From: Clostridia bacterium
Lineage (GTDB): Bacteria; Bacillota; Clostridia; Christensenellales; Borkfalkiaceae
Direction of reading: 5' to 3'
DNA length: 64,000 bases
Assembly (NCBI GenBank): GCA_017457225.1
Contig: JAFTHW010000001.1
Coordinates: forward strand, 1-64,000
Shown here: one piece after another, positions 32,170-39,310 of the stretch
How positions within the stretch are numbered: position 1 is the first letter of the stretch
Layout: every line of letters begins with the position of its first letter
The notes under the pieces: generated by a model
Databases searched by the model: none
Told to the model about the DNA's origin: nothing
Seen by the model: the letters and a program-made list of their open reading frames with translations, nothing else
Made by a program: the position numbers and the translations under genes

Positions 32170-32480
32170 ACGAACGCGCGGTACGTTTTCTGCGGGAAAC
32201 GTTTAAAAGGGAAGAGAGACTCCGTTTTAGGATTTGCTCCGCTGCCTCCGCAACCGTAAGAACGTCGGTCTACGTCCACTGCGAAAACTGTGGGAAGGGC
32301 GTAGGCAGGTATGCGACGAATGCATATACGACGTTGTAAGCCGGGAGACCTGCCGAGCATTTTGGAAAAACGAATTTTTGCGGAGAGGCGAAAAGCGTTG
32401 AAGTCCCTGCCAAGCGGCAAAGGACAAACCTTTCCCGTACGCCTGATTCGACGTTCGGATTTTTTATTTTTAGGAGGCGT
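32170..32480 (+). promoter_or_regulatory. Cobalamin (B12) riboswitch
   Basis: The leader carries ordered landmarks of the cobalamin element: AAAAGGGAA after a GAAACG segment (about 32195-32213), GCCTCCGCAACCGTAAG (about 32245-32261), CCACTGCG and GTGGGAAGG (about 32276-32299), and the B12 box AAGCCGGGAGACCTGCC (32338-32354). Downstream, ACGCCT (32439-32444) can pair with AGGCGT (32475-32480), covering the AGGAGG ribosome site of the lipoprotein gene. Control is therefore likely at translation initiation, shut off by adenosylcobalamin or a related corrinoid. Confidence 0.93.
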
Positions 32481-32483
32481 GTG

Positions 32484-32888
32484 ATGGAACGCAAAAAATG
32501 GCAACGGATCGGGTATTTTCTTTTTGCGGTGGTATTTAGTATCTCTATGCTCTGTTTTTCCGCTTGTAAAAAGGACGTAAAACCCGTCGTCATTGTAACC
32601 GAATCGAACGTAGAGTCGGGTTATACGCTTTTGGACGTAATGGAGGCTTGGGAAGAAGACGGAAAACTTACGTTTACGATCGAAAACGGTATGATTACGA
32701 AGCTCAACGGAGTGAAGAATTCCACGAACAGCTATTGGATGTTATATACTTCGGATTCGGCAAACGCCAATGAAGCTTGGGGTGTTTACGAATACGGTGG
32801 AGAAACATACGGAAGTGCTGTTCTGGGTGTGAGCGAGCTCGTCGTAATCGCGAGTGCGACCTACGTGTGGGTGTATCAAACTTTTTAA
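32484..32888 (+). CDS. DUF4430 (transcobalamin-like) lipoprotein
   Basis: A 134-residue secreted protein. The signal peptide ends in a lipobox (LCFSAC, Cys28). The mature part matches the DUF4430 domain, which is related to the C-terminal domain of transcobalamin/intrinsic factor (GYTLLDVMEAWEEDGKLTFT, a central YWMLYTSD with W and Y, and GVSELVVIASATYVWVYQ at the end). Start ATG 32484 with AGGAGG at 32472-32477. It lies directly under the B12 riboswitch and 24 bp before an ECF S component. Inferred role: extracytoplasmic cobalamin or cobinamide capture handing ligand to the membrane component. Confidence 0.82.
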   Translation: MERKKWQRIGYFLFAVVFSISMLCFSACKKDVKPVVIVTESNVESGYTLLDVMEAWEEDGKLTFTIENGMITKLNGVKNSTNSYWMLYTSDSANANEAWGVYEYGGETYGSAVLGVSELVVIASATYVWVYQTF

Positions 32889-32912
32889 TAAAAGCATAGG
32901 GGCAGGTACGGG

Positions 32913-33440
32913 ATGAAACGGTATCAAACGGCAAAAGAATACGCGTACATCGCGGTCTTTATCGCGGTGACGATTGCGGCGCAGCTTGTATTGTCGGCAA
33001 TCCCCGGCGTAGAAGTCGTGACCGTTTTATTTATTACGTATGCGTTTGTGTTCGGGGCGATGCGCAGCGTTTTTGCAGCGCTGGCATTTTCGCTGGTAAG
33101 ACAACTCGTTTTCGGCTTTTTCCCGAACGTATTGATTTTGTATCTTGCGTATTATAGCCTGCTTTCCGTCACGTTCGGTCTTTTGGGAAAAGTTTTGAGC
33201 CCCGATTTTAGGGGCGTGACGCTGCTCGTAGGGATTGCTTGTATCTTCGCGGTAGCCTTTACTGCGATGGATTGCGTGATCACTCCTTTGTATTTTGGAT
33301 ACAGTGCAGGCGCGTGGAAGAGCTATTTTTTGGCATCTTTACCTGTTATGGGTACGCAAGCGCTGTGCGTAGGCGTCACGATGGCTTGTCTGTTTCTGCC
33401 GCTACATCGTGCTTTTTCGTTTGTAAAATCCCGATTATAA
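32913..33440 (+). CDS. ECF transporter S component, probable cobalamin type
   Basis: A 175-residue integral membrane protein with about six hydrophobic segments, typical of the substrate-binding S subunit of energy-coupling factor importers. Features are an N-terminal cytoplasmic KEYAYIAVFIAVTIAAQLVLS helix with small residues suited to docking on EcfT, and the aromatic/glycine-rich loop LVRQLVFGFFPNVLIL. Under the B12 riboswitch with the DUF4430 lipoprotein, so a corrinoid substrate is inferred. No EcfA/EcfA'/EcfT genes are in this window, implying a shared (group II) energising module encoded elsewhere. Confidence 0.8.
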   Translation: MKRYQTAKEYAYIAVFIAVTIAAQLVLSAIPGVEVVTVLFITYAFVFGAMRSVFAALAFSLVRQLVFGFFPNVLILYLAYYSLLSVTFGLLGKVLSPDFRGVTLLVGIACIFAVAFTAMDCVITPLYFGYSAGAWKSYFLASLPVMGTQALCVGVTMACLFLPLHRAFSFVKSRL

Positions 33441-33521
33441 CGATTTCGACAGGGAAAAACGTCGCTATAGGGAGATTTTTGAAAAAATTCGCATAATCCC
33501 CGATAAATGTGAAAAAATATA

Positions 33522-33550
33522 TTGACTTTTTCGGATTTTTAAGATACAAT
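33522..33550 (+). promoter_or_regulatory. Promoter of the bPH protein gene
   Basis: TTGACT (33522-33527), 17-bp spacer, TACAAT (33545-33550). Confidence 0.72.
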
Positions 33551-33602
33551 ATAATATACGATATCAAAGATCGAAGAAGTATATCTTATCGGAGAGTGTG
33601 GT

Positions 33603-34076
33603 ATGGGAAGATACGTCGAACAGCATTTATATGAAAACGAATTGATCGTTGAAAAGGCGAAAAGAGACAGATGGCCTTTGTTTTGGGCGTGGTTCTTTGG
33701 CGTGCTTTGTTTTTGGTTATTGTTTGTTCCAACCGTAATTGCGATCGTGAAAACGGTGAAATATAACGGAACGGAGTTCGTAATCACGAACAAACGTATT
33801 ATCTATAAAACGGGCGTGTTCCGTACGCAATCGAGCGGTGCGCCATTGAATAAAATCACGAGCGTGACGGTCGATACGACGTTCTGGGGCAAGATCTTCA
33901 ACGTGTACAAAATCCGTATCCACACCAACTGCGGATTTATGATCACCGAAAAGATCGAGCGGGGCGATGATTTTAAGAGCACGCTGATGGGGCAGATCGA
34001 CGCTTTTGAAATGAGCCGTTTGGCAAGCCAAGCAAATTGGACGGCGCGAGCAATGAACCGTTATATGGAAAAATAA
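33603..34076 (+). CDS. Bacterial PH-domain (bPH_2) membrane protein
   Basis: A 157-residue protein with one hydrophobic hairpin (about residues 24-52, WPLFWAWFFGVLCFWLLFVP) followed by a bacterial pleckstrin-homology domain. The domain signature is TEFVITNKRIIYKTGVFRTQ, followed by PLNKITSVTVDTTFWGKIF, as in YdbS/YdbT-type proteins. The C-terminal helix is amphipathic. Start ATG 33603 after GGAGAGTG. It has its own promoter and a strong terminator. Role unknown; the family is membrane-associated and linked in some species to stress or lantibiotic resistance. Confidence 0.82.
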   Translation: MGRYVEQHLYENELIVEKAKRDRWPLFWAWFFGVLCFWLLFVPTVIAIVKTVKYNGTEFVITNKRIIYKTGVFRTQSSGAPLNKITSVTVDTTFWGKIFNVYKIRIHTNCGFMITEKIERGDDFKSTLMGQIDAFEMSRLASQANWTARAMNRYMEK

Positions 34077-34091
34077 TCGTAAAACCAAACG

Positions 34092-34122
34092 CCGCCGCGT
34101 TGTAAAACGCGGCGGTATTTTT
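34092..34122 (+). terminator. Terminator of the bPH gene
   Basis: Stem CCGCCGCGTT / AACGCGGCGG with GTAA loop, followed by TATTTTTTT. Confidence 0.92.
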
Positions 34123-34136
34123 TTGCGAAAGAAACG

Positions 34137-34196
34137 TTACGATTGGGAATATGCGCGTATGTAGATACGCTTGGTTGCGCATACCTGCATTCGTAA
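34137..34196. other. Extended imperfect inverted repeat, unassigned
   Basis: Nested pairings TTACGA (34137-34142) with TCGTAA (34191-34196) and TATGCGC (34150-34156) with GCGCATA (34177-34183). A second inverted repeat (AAATCTTTC with GAAAGATTT) follows at about 34216-34249. No promoter or ORF explains them; they fill the space between the bPH terminator and the 6S RNA promoter. Confidence 0.4.
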
Positions 34197-34292
34197 TCCA
34201 AGACAACAAAATAAAATCTTTCACGCGAAAAACGTCGCGAAAGATTTCCATAAAAAAAGTAAAGAATTTGGGAAAGATTTTCTATGAAAAAC

Positions 34293-34321
34293 TTGCATTT
34301 TTTAGAGTAATTTGTTATAAT
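34293..34321 (+). promoter_or_regulatory. Promoter of the 6S-like RNA
   Basis: TTGCAT (34293-34298), 17-bp spacer, TATAAT (34316-34321). The predicted start falls at 34328-34330, exactly where the terminal stem of the RNA begins. Confidence 0.8.
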
Positions 34322-34329
34322 AGAAAAAA

Positions 34330-34514
34330 TGGCTATATCACAACTCCCGACTGATTTTTGACGGAAAAACACCGTGAAATACTGCGTATTTTGCTCAGTT
34401 ACAGACCGCTGCGGGTATGCGCCTTCGCAAAATGCTTGTCTTTCCCCTTGTTTTTCTCATCAAACCGTAAACACAAAGGTGTTTACTAATCAGTCCGTTG
34501 TTATGACATAGCCA
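34330..34514 (+). ncRNA. ssrS: Probable 6S RNA
   Basis: A 185-nt transcript candidate closed by a long terminal stem. TGGCTAT (34330-34336) pairs with ATAGCCA, then TCA with TGA, CAAC with GTTG, and GACTGATT (34349-34356) with AATCAGTC. Inside are a wide bubble and an upper arm closed by ATTTTGC with GCAAAAT. The 3' strand of the bubble contains its own hairpin, GTAAACAC-AAAG-GTGTTTAC, the position at which E. coli 6S RNA also folds a small 3'-strand hairpin. Size, start at the stem base and architecture fit 6S RNA, which mimics an open promoter and binds the housekeeping polymerase. It could instead be a leader of the UDPGP gene, 24 nt downstream. Confidence 0.6.
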
Positions 34515-34538
34515 AAATATAACAAGGAGAATTTTCTT

Positions 34539-35771
34539 ATGATGACTTACGAACAAGTGAAAGAGCTTTTGACGGAAAAAGACCAGATGCAGCTCTTGAA
34601 ATATTACGATGAATTGGACGAAAACGGCAAGAAAAATTTATTGACCGCGATTGCGAATATTGATTGGAGTTTTGAAGAAGACCTGAAAAATCCCGTAGAT
34701 ATGAGCGGTAAGGGCAGAGACATTCGTCCCATTTCCGGTCTTCGTCAAGCGGAGATTCAGCGTCGTAAAGCGGAGTTTGAAGAAATTGGCATACAGGCGA
34801 TCAAAGAAGGAAAGGTTGCGGCGGTATTGCTTGCAGGCGGTATGGGGACTCGTCTGGGCGTAGACGGTCCGAAAGGCGCGTACGACATTGGCGTAACGAA
34901 GCCTTTGTATATCTTCGAGCAGCAGATGAAAAACTTGATGGAAGTCGTAGACAAGTGCGGCGTATTCGTTCCCTTGTATATTATGACGAGCGATAAAAAC
35001 CACGATCAAACGACGTCGTTCTGGAAAGAGCACGGCTATTTCGGATACCCCGAAACGGCAGTAAAATTCTTTAAGCAAGATATGGCTCCCGCAGTAGATT
35101 TCAACGGTAAGATCTATTTGGAAAAGAAAGATACTCCCGCGCTTTCTCCCAACGGTAACGGCGGTTGGTTCTCCTCGCTCAAACGCGCAGGGCTTTGCGA
35201 AGACTTGCACGAAAAGGGCGTGGAATGGCTCAATATTTATGCGGTAGACAACGTATTGCAGCGGATTGCAGATCCCGTATTCGTCGGCGCGACGATCGAG
35301 AGTGGCGTAAACTGCGGCGCGAAAGTTATCTGCAAGACCGAGCCGAAAGAAAAAGTGGGCGTAATTTGTATGGATGGCAATCAGCCCGACATTATCGAAT
35401 ACTACGAATTGACGGACGAAATGGCAAACCAGAAAGACGAAGACGGCAATTTGGCATATTGCTACGGCGCGATTATGAACTATTTGTTCCGCTTGGAGAA
35501 GCTGGAAGAGATCGTCAATAAAAAGATCCCCGTACACATCGTAGAAAAGAAAATCGAATGCGTAGGCGAAGACGGCATCAGCCGCAAGCCCGACAAGGAA
35601 AATGGTAAAAAATTCGAAACCCTTGCAGTGGATTTGATTAAGCCTATGGGCAGCGTACTTCCCTTTGAAGTCGTAAGAGAAAAGGAATTCGCTCCCATCA
35701 AGAATAAGACGGGCGTAGACAGCGTGGAGTCCGCTCGCGAACTCTTGAAAAAGAACGGAGTGGAACTTTAA
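34539..35771 (+). CDS. UDPGP-type UTP:sugar-1-phosphate uridylyltransferase
   Basis: A 410-residue nucleotidyltransferase of the eukaryote-like UDPGP family (UDP-GlcNAc or UDP-glucose pyrophosphorylase), making UDP-sugar and pyrophosphate from UTP and sugar 1-phosphate. The signature is VLLAGGMGTRLGVDGPKGAYDIG (about residues 89-111). Further on are the uracil/sugar-binding NGNGGWFSSLKRAG and NIYAVDNVL, and the EYYELTDEM-like Y-E segment. AAGGAG precedes tandem ATGs (34539, 34542). Overlaps the next gene by one base. The product probably feeds cell-wall or glycan synthesis; GlcNAc-1-P versus Glc-1-P not settled. Confidence 0.88.
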   Translation: MMTYEQVKELLTEKDQMQLLKYYDELDENGKKNLLTAIANIDWSFEEDLKNPVDMSGKGRDIRPISGLRQAEIQRRKAEFEEIGIQAIKEGKVAAVLLAGGMGTRLGVDGPKGAYDIGVTKPLYIFEQQMKNLMEVVDKCGVFVPLYIMTSDKNHDQTTSFWKEHGYFGYPETAVKFFKQDMAPAVDFNGKIYLEKKDTPALSPNGNGGWFSSLKRAGLCEDLHEKGVEWLNIYAVDNVLQRIADPVFVGATIESGVNCGAKVICKTEPKEKVGVICMDGNQPDIIEYYELTDEMANQKDEDGNLAYCYGAIMNYLFRLEKLEEIVNKKIPVHIVEKKIECVGEDGISRKPDKENGKKFETLAVDLIKPMGSVLPFEVVREKEFAPIKNKTGVDSVESARELLKKNGVEL

Positions 35772-36124
35772 TGGCAACAGAATTGGAAGGGAATGAAAAG
35801 CTCCAACGGTTTATCCATCTTTTGAGTGATTTAAACCAACAATCGGCGCAGCTTTTAAAGACGGGCGATATGCAGCTTTTGTATCCGATGAACGATACGG
35901 TGGAGGAAATGTACTCCATTCAGCACGCGGGTACGGAAGAGGCGTACACGGCGATTGAAGAGGATGCGCAGATCATTTATAAGAATTTTAACGCCGTTGT
36001 TACGATGGTCAGAAGCGTGGAGGGCGATACCATGGACGAGGGCACGGCAAAAGCTGTGCGTAAGTTTATGACGAATATTTTCGAGGCAAACGTACGTATC
36101 GTGCTTGCGTACGGCTTGGCGTAA
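35771..36124 (+). CDS. Small helical protein of unknown function
   Basis: A 117-residue, predicted all-helical soluble protein. I do not recognise a family. It starts at ATG 35771, sharing one base with the TAA of the UDPGP gene, so it is translationally coupled. Notable stretches are LLSDLNQQSAQLLKTGDMQL and NIFEANVRIVLAYGLA at the C terminus. No signal peptide, cysteines or obvious catalytic motif. The coupling suggests a partner or regulator of the pyrophosphorylase. A terminator follows. Confidence 0.75.
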   Translation: MATELEGNEKLQRFIHLLSDLNQQSAQLLKTGDMQLLYPMNDTVEEMYSIQHAGTEEAYTAIEEDAQIIYKNFNAVVTMVRSVEGDTMDEGTAKAVRKFMTNIFEANVRIVLAYGLA

Positions 36125-36153
36125 AACAAGATTAAAGTGTTTTAAATTCATCA

Positions 36154-36188
36154 AAAGCCCTCTACCGGTTTTGGCGGAGGGCTTTAAA
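36154..36188 (+). terminator. Terminator of the UDPGP operon
   Basis: AAAGCCCTC / GAGGGCTTT stem around a 14-nt loop with flanking A and T runs. Confidence 0.75.
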
Positions 36189-36211
36189 ATGCGCAAATAG
36201 AAAAGAGAAAG

Positions 36212-36244
36212 AAAAAGGCGTTCGCATCTGCGAACGCCTTTTAT
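36212..36244 (-). terminator. Terminator of the GY-rich membrane protein gene
   Basis: Stem AAAAGGCGTTCGCA / TGCGAACGCCTTTT with a TC loop; on the minus strand it continues into TTTTCTTTC. Convergent with the preceding terminator. Confidence 0.85.
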
Positions 36245-36254
36245 GTAAACGCGA

Positions 36255-36902
36255 TTAGTTTTTAGGTTGATTTGGGCAATTCACGGGATAGCCGCTGTAA
36301 CCGTAGCCGAAAGGCATACCGTAGCCATATCCGTAGGGAATCCCGAAACCGTATCCGTAAGGGGAGTTGCCCATATTGGGGATATTGGTATTGTAAGGAT
36401 AATCTGCATACGCGAGCTTTGCGAGATATTCGGTCAGGAACTTTCTTGCTTTCTCGGGACGTTTGATTTTTTTCATAACGATTTCGCCTGCGTTGCCAAG
36501 CCCCATACTGATGGTAACGTCGCCGTAGTTGAACAGCCAACCTTTCAAAGATTGATCTACGGAAACGGACATACCGGGCGAATAGAATAATTTCTTATTT
36601 TCAACATTATCGAAGAAAATATGACCGTTGCAAATGATCAACGTATTATTCTTGATCATATACCGTTGCTTCTTCGCGATATGTATCTTGATGATCGTAG
36701 CGATGAACGTTGCAATTAAGGTTACAATCGCAAGGATCAAACAGATCGATTTAGCGGATTCGCCGAGCATCGATTGTAATAAGTTCTCACCGTAAAGGAA
36801 AAGAACGGCGGGAATTACCAAGAAGAACAAAAGGAAAATGATTACGGAGAAAGCACTCCAACCACTTCTTCTCATACTGTAATCAAAATTTGATTTTCTC
36901 AT
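36255..36902 (-). CDS. Two-TM protein with PH-like domain and Gly/Tyr-rich tail
   Basis: A 215-residue protein. Two transmembrane helices (about 15-40 and 50-70) lead into a PH-like region (RYMIKNNTLIICNGHIFFDN, FYSPGMSVSVDQSLKGWLFN). The tail from about residue 170 is a low-complexity run of P/Y/G/F (YGYGFGIPYGYGYGMPFGYG), of the kind seen in self-associating or surface-attached tails. Start ATG 36902 with GGAGG. It has its own consensus promoter. The TM-plus-PH architecture resembles the bPH protein at 33603, but the two are not close copies. Function unknown. Confidence 0.75.
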   Translation of the reverse strand: MRKSNFDYSMRRSGWSAFSVIIFLLFFLVIPAVLFLYGENLLQSMLGESAKSICLILAIVTLIATFIATIIKIHIAKKQRYMIKNNTLIICNGHIFFDNVENKKLFYSPGMSVSVDQSLKGWLFNYGDVTISMGLGNAGEIVMKKIKRPEKARKFLTEYLAKLAYADYPYNTNIPNMGNSPYGYGFGIPYGYGYGMPFGYGYSGYPVNCPNQPKN

Positions 36903-36933
36903 TTAAGATAAACCTCCTTCACTTTACCTATAC

Positions 36934-36962
36934 ATTATATAATATAATTACAACCGTGTCAA
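36934..36962 (-). promoter_or_regulatory. Promoter of the GY-rich membrane protein
   Basis: Minus-strand TTGACA (36957-36962), 17-bp spacer, TATAAT (36934-36939): perfect consensus. Confidence 0.85.
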
Positions 36963-37029
36963 GTGGAATTGGAAAAATAAATGAAAAAATTTTTACTGAA
37001 ATTATAAAATAATTTCCTTGAGACGGGAA

Positions 37030-37407
37030 TTAAAAAACGTTTTCAAACCCGATGGAGTACGATTGGGGAATGTTGATCGCCATCGCAATCAACATTTCGA
37101 TTTTGGGAATCGTACTTTCGTAATCCTCCACGTATAAATATCCCAGCATTTCGTTGAGCTGGTAATCAAATTCCTGCAAAGCAGTATGAGGCAACCATAC
37201 GTACATCAAATTTTTCTTTTTTTCCCAAAAACGGAGTACGGCTTTCCCGTCCTCGTGCGTGGCGATCTCTTGTTCCGCTTTTTCGTAGAGAGACTCCAAA
37301 GATTTTTCAAACGTTGAAAACGTCTTTTGTACCTGATAGATCTCCGTAACGGAGAGTCCCAAAATCACGCCCAAAGTGACGAAAATACTGACGATCGTAC
37401 GAATCAT
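37030..37407 (-). CDS. DUF4363 family protein
   Basis: A 125-residue protein with a single N-terminal hydrophobic helix (residues 4-24) and an extracytoplasmic helical domain (KTFSTFEKSLESLYEKAEQE through EMLGYLYVEDYESTIPKIEM). It matches the DUF4363 profile of small membrane-anchored proteins commonly encoded behind DUF421 genes in Clostridia. Start ATG 37407 with AAGGAGAAAG. It lies 25 bp behind the DUF421 gene in the same operon. Function unknown; some pairs are linked to spore or envelope biology. Confidence 0.75.
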   Translation of the reverse strand: MIRTIVSIFVTLGVILGLSVTEIYQVQKTFSTFEKSLESLYEKAEQEIATHEDGKAVLRFWEKKKNLMYVWLPHTALQEFDYQLNEMLGYLYVEDYESTIPKIEMLIAMAINIPQSYSIGFENVF

Positions 37408-37432
37408 AATTCTTTCTCCTTGTATCCGTTTA

Positions 37433-38119
37433 TTACCATACTTTTTGTTCCCAGTTCAGCTCGAACGCGCGATATTTTTCTCCCTTTTTTTGGAGATAAA
37501 CTTTCCCGTTCCCATCCACCGTCATTACGAGTACTTTTTTTAAGTCAACGCAACCCTGCCCCCGTAAAACGTCGAAAAAGTATTCTTTACTTTTTCCTGT
37601 CAAAGCAACGTTTTTCTCCTGTATTTTGCCCTCGTCTACTAAGATGATGGGCAGGGAGGTTTGCAGCTTTTCATAGTCTTGTTTAGGGAGTGCGCAAAAA
37701 TTCCCGCCCGCCTCGTAGAGCGCGTAATCCACGGCGTCGAGAGAAAAATATCCCGCGCCACGCAAGCTTTCGATTAAGTCGGAAACGTCGAGGTTGTTTT
37801 TTCTTAGTTGCGTCGCGTCGATTCCGTTTTTATTGATGACGATGCTCGGCGATCCGCTTAAAATCCGTTTCGCGCCGAACAAAGTCAAATCGAGAAGACA
37901 AACGATCTGATGCAAAAAATATACGGTCAGGATCGAAATGATCCCGTAGAGCAGTGGAATGGACGTGTCGCCCATCGGAATACACGCCAACTCTGCGATG
38001 ATGAGCGTGATCACGAGCTCGTATGGCTGCATTTCGCCGATTTGCCGTTTCCCCATCAGCCTCATCACGATAAACAGAGTGATAAAAATAATGATCGTTC
38101 GGATAAAAATAAGTCCCAT
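37433..38119 (-). CDS. DUF421 (YetF/YrbG-like) membrane protein
   Basis: A 228-residue membrane protein. Three N-terminal helices (about 5-80) carry the conserved MRLMGKRQIGEMQPYELVIT motif. A soluble domain follows (GSPSIVINKNGIDATQLRKN, then DLIESLRGAGYFSLDAVDYA and YEAGGNFCALPK), the classic DUF421 fold. The C-terminal part (KKVLVMTVDGNGKVYLQKKG) forms an extra beta-domain. No obvious promoter was seen ahead of ATG 38119. Family members form membrane dimers of uncertain role. Confidence 0.88.
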   Translation of the reverse strand: MGLIFIRTIIIFITLFIVMRLMGKRQIGEMQPYELVITLIIAELACIPMGDTSIPLLYGIISILTVYFLHQIVCLLDLTLFGAKRILSGSPSIVINKNGIDATQLRKNNLDVSDLIESLRGAGYFSLDAVDYALYEAGGNFCALPKQDYEKLQTSLPIILVDEGKIQEKNVALTGKSKEYFFDVLRGQGCVDLKKVLVMTVDGNGKVYLQKKGEKYRAFELNWEQKVW

Positions 38120-38173
38120 ACCGTCAGTTTTTCACTCTTTTGGCAAAATATGCGTTTTTGAGCTGGGAAACGC

Positions 38174-38202
38174 TTGCCTTTCTTTTGAAAAGCGAGTATA
38201 AT
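38174..38202 (+). promoter_or_regulatory. folT promoter
   Basis: TTGCCT (38174-38179), 17-bp spacer, TATAAT (38197-38202), ending two bases before the THF riboswitch. Confidence 0.75.
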
Positions 38203-38204
38203 AG

Positions 38205-38322
38205 GGACACAATGTTGAGTAGCCTTTTGCGCGTTAAGTGTCACCGAACGGGACGTTGTCGGTGGACGAAAGAAAGAAAGAAAAGAGAACGCTCTTTCTG
38301 CGGTGCAAAGGCGCGTCCGCTA
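38205..38322 (+). promoter_or_regulatory. Tetrahydrofolate (THF) riboswitch
   Basis: Closing stem GGAC (38205-38208) with GTCC (38315-38318). Conserved blocks run in the right order: GAGTAG, GCGTTAAGTGTCACC, GAACGGGACGTTGTC, an ACGAAA junction, and GCGGTG with a final GCGTCCGCT. The match to THF-I elements is strong, and the downstream gene is a folate-type ECF S component, the expected target. The platform probably hides the AAGGAGG ribosome site (38405-38411), which can pair with CCTC at 38395-38398. Confidence 0.9.
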
Positions 38323-38421
38323 CAAAACGGGTAGGGCAGGTATAAAGCGAAATGGTTTTTCGGGAATCCAATGCCGCCCTCCAAATTGCGCGGACCTCTT
38401 TTTTAAGGAGGTTTTTATTTT

Positions 38422-39165
38422 ATGTCTACGGAACTTACGAAAGAGAAAGAAAGTCGTTCGCTTTTTTCCCGTTCTTATTGGTTGGATGCGGCGAAGAATT
38501 TCACCAAGACGAAAACGCTCGTTTACGCCGCGTTGATCTGCGCGCTTCGGATTGTGGTGAAAGCGTTTAAGATCCCCATACTCCCGGGAGGGCTCACGCT
38601 TACGTTTGATAGCTACGTAAATGCGCTTGGATGTTTAGTGTACGGCCCGCTGGTTGGGCTGGCGGTCGGAGCAATCAGCGATACGATCGGCGCGCTCTTA
38701 TTCCCAAGCGGTCCGTATTTCTTTCCGTTTATCTTTGTGGAAATGCTCTCGTCGTTTTTGTTCGGCTTGTTTTTATGGAAACGAAAAATCACCGCGCCTT
38801 GGGTGATTTTGGCGAAATTCACGGTCAGTTTTTGCTGTAATATCATTCTCACTTCTTTGGTACTCAAGTGGATGTACGCATACCTGGGTACGGGCAAGAC
38901 CTATTATTTTATCAATTTAGCGCGCATTGTGAAAAATCTCGTACTCTTTCCGATCGAAGGCGTTTTGATCGCCGTGATCATCAACGCGTTTATTCCCGCT
39001 TTAAAACAATTTCGTTTCGTATCCGCCCATCAAACGGGTATACGGCTCAAAGTGAAAGATTATCTACTCGTGGGAGGATTGTTGCTCCTGTCCGTGGGGT
39101 TGATTCTGTTTTACGTATTCTTTTTAAAGGATTTTTTGTCTGAGCATAATATCAAGTTTTGGTAA
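38422..39165 (+). CDS. folT: Folate ECF transporter S component FolT
   Basis: A 247-residue membrane protein with about six helices, the folate-binding subunit of an energy-coupling factor importer. The core has TLVYAALICALRIVVKAFKI, the substrate-loop GGLTLTFDSYVNALGCLVYG, and LVGLAVGAISDTIGALLFPS, typical of FolT. An N-terminal hydrophilic extension of about 35 residues and an extra C-terminal helix make it longer than most (about 170-200). Controlled by the THF riboswitch immediately upstream. The ECF energising module is not in the window. Confidence 0.9.
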   Translation: MSTELTKEKESRSLFSRSYWLDAAKNFTKTKTLVYAALICALRIVVKAFKIPILPGGLTLTFDSYVNALGCLVYGPLVGLAVGAISDTIGALLFPSGPYFFPFIFVEMLSSFLFGLFLWKRKITAPWVILAKFTVSFCCNIILTSLVLKWMYAYLGTGKTYYFINLARIVKNLVLFPIEGVLIAVIINAFIPALKQFRFVSAHQTGIRLKVKDYLLVGGLLLLSVGLILFYVFFLKDFLSEHNIKFW

Positions 39166-39214
39166 GTAAGAAGTGAAAGAACGTTGAAAAATTTTGAAAT
39201 CGTCAGGGTTATTC

Positions 39215-39243
39215 TTGACGATTTTTTTTGGATGTGCTATAAT
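39215..39243 (+). promoter_or_regulatory. Promoter of the lgt-trkH gene run
   Basis: TTGACG (39215-39220), 17-bp spacer, TATAAT (39238-39243). The only clear promoter before the nine closely spaced genes up to 49559. Confidence 0.78.
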
Positions 39244-39310
39244 AAGGTAGAAAACTGGTGTAAAATCGAGTTTTTTATATATAAAAAACTTTTCGAGAAA
39301 AGGAGTCGTT

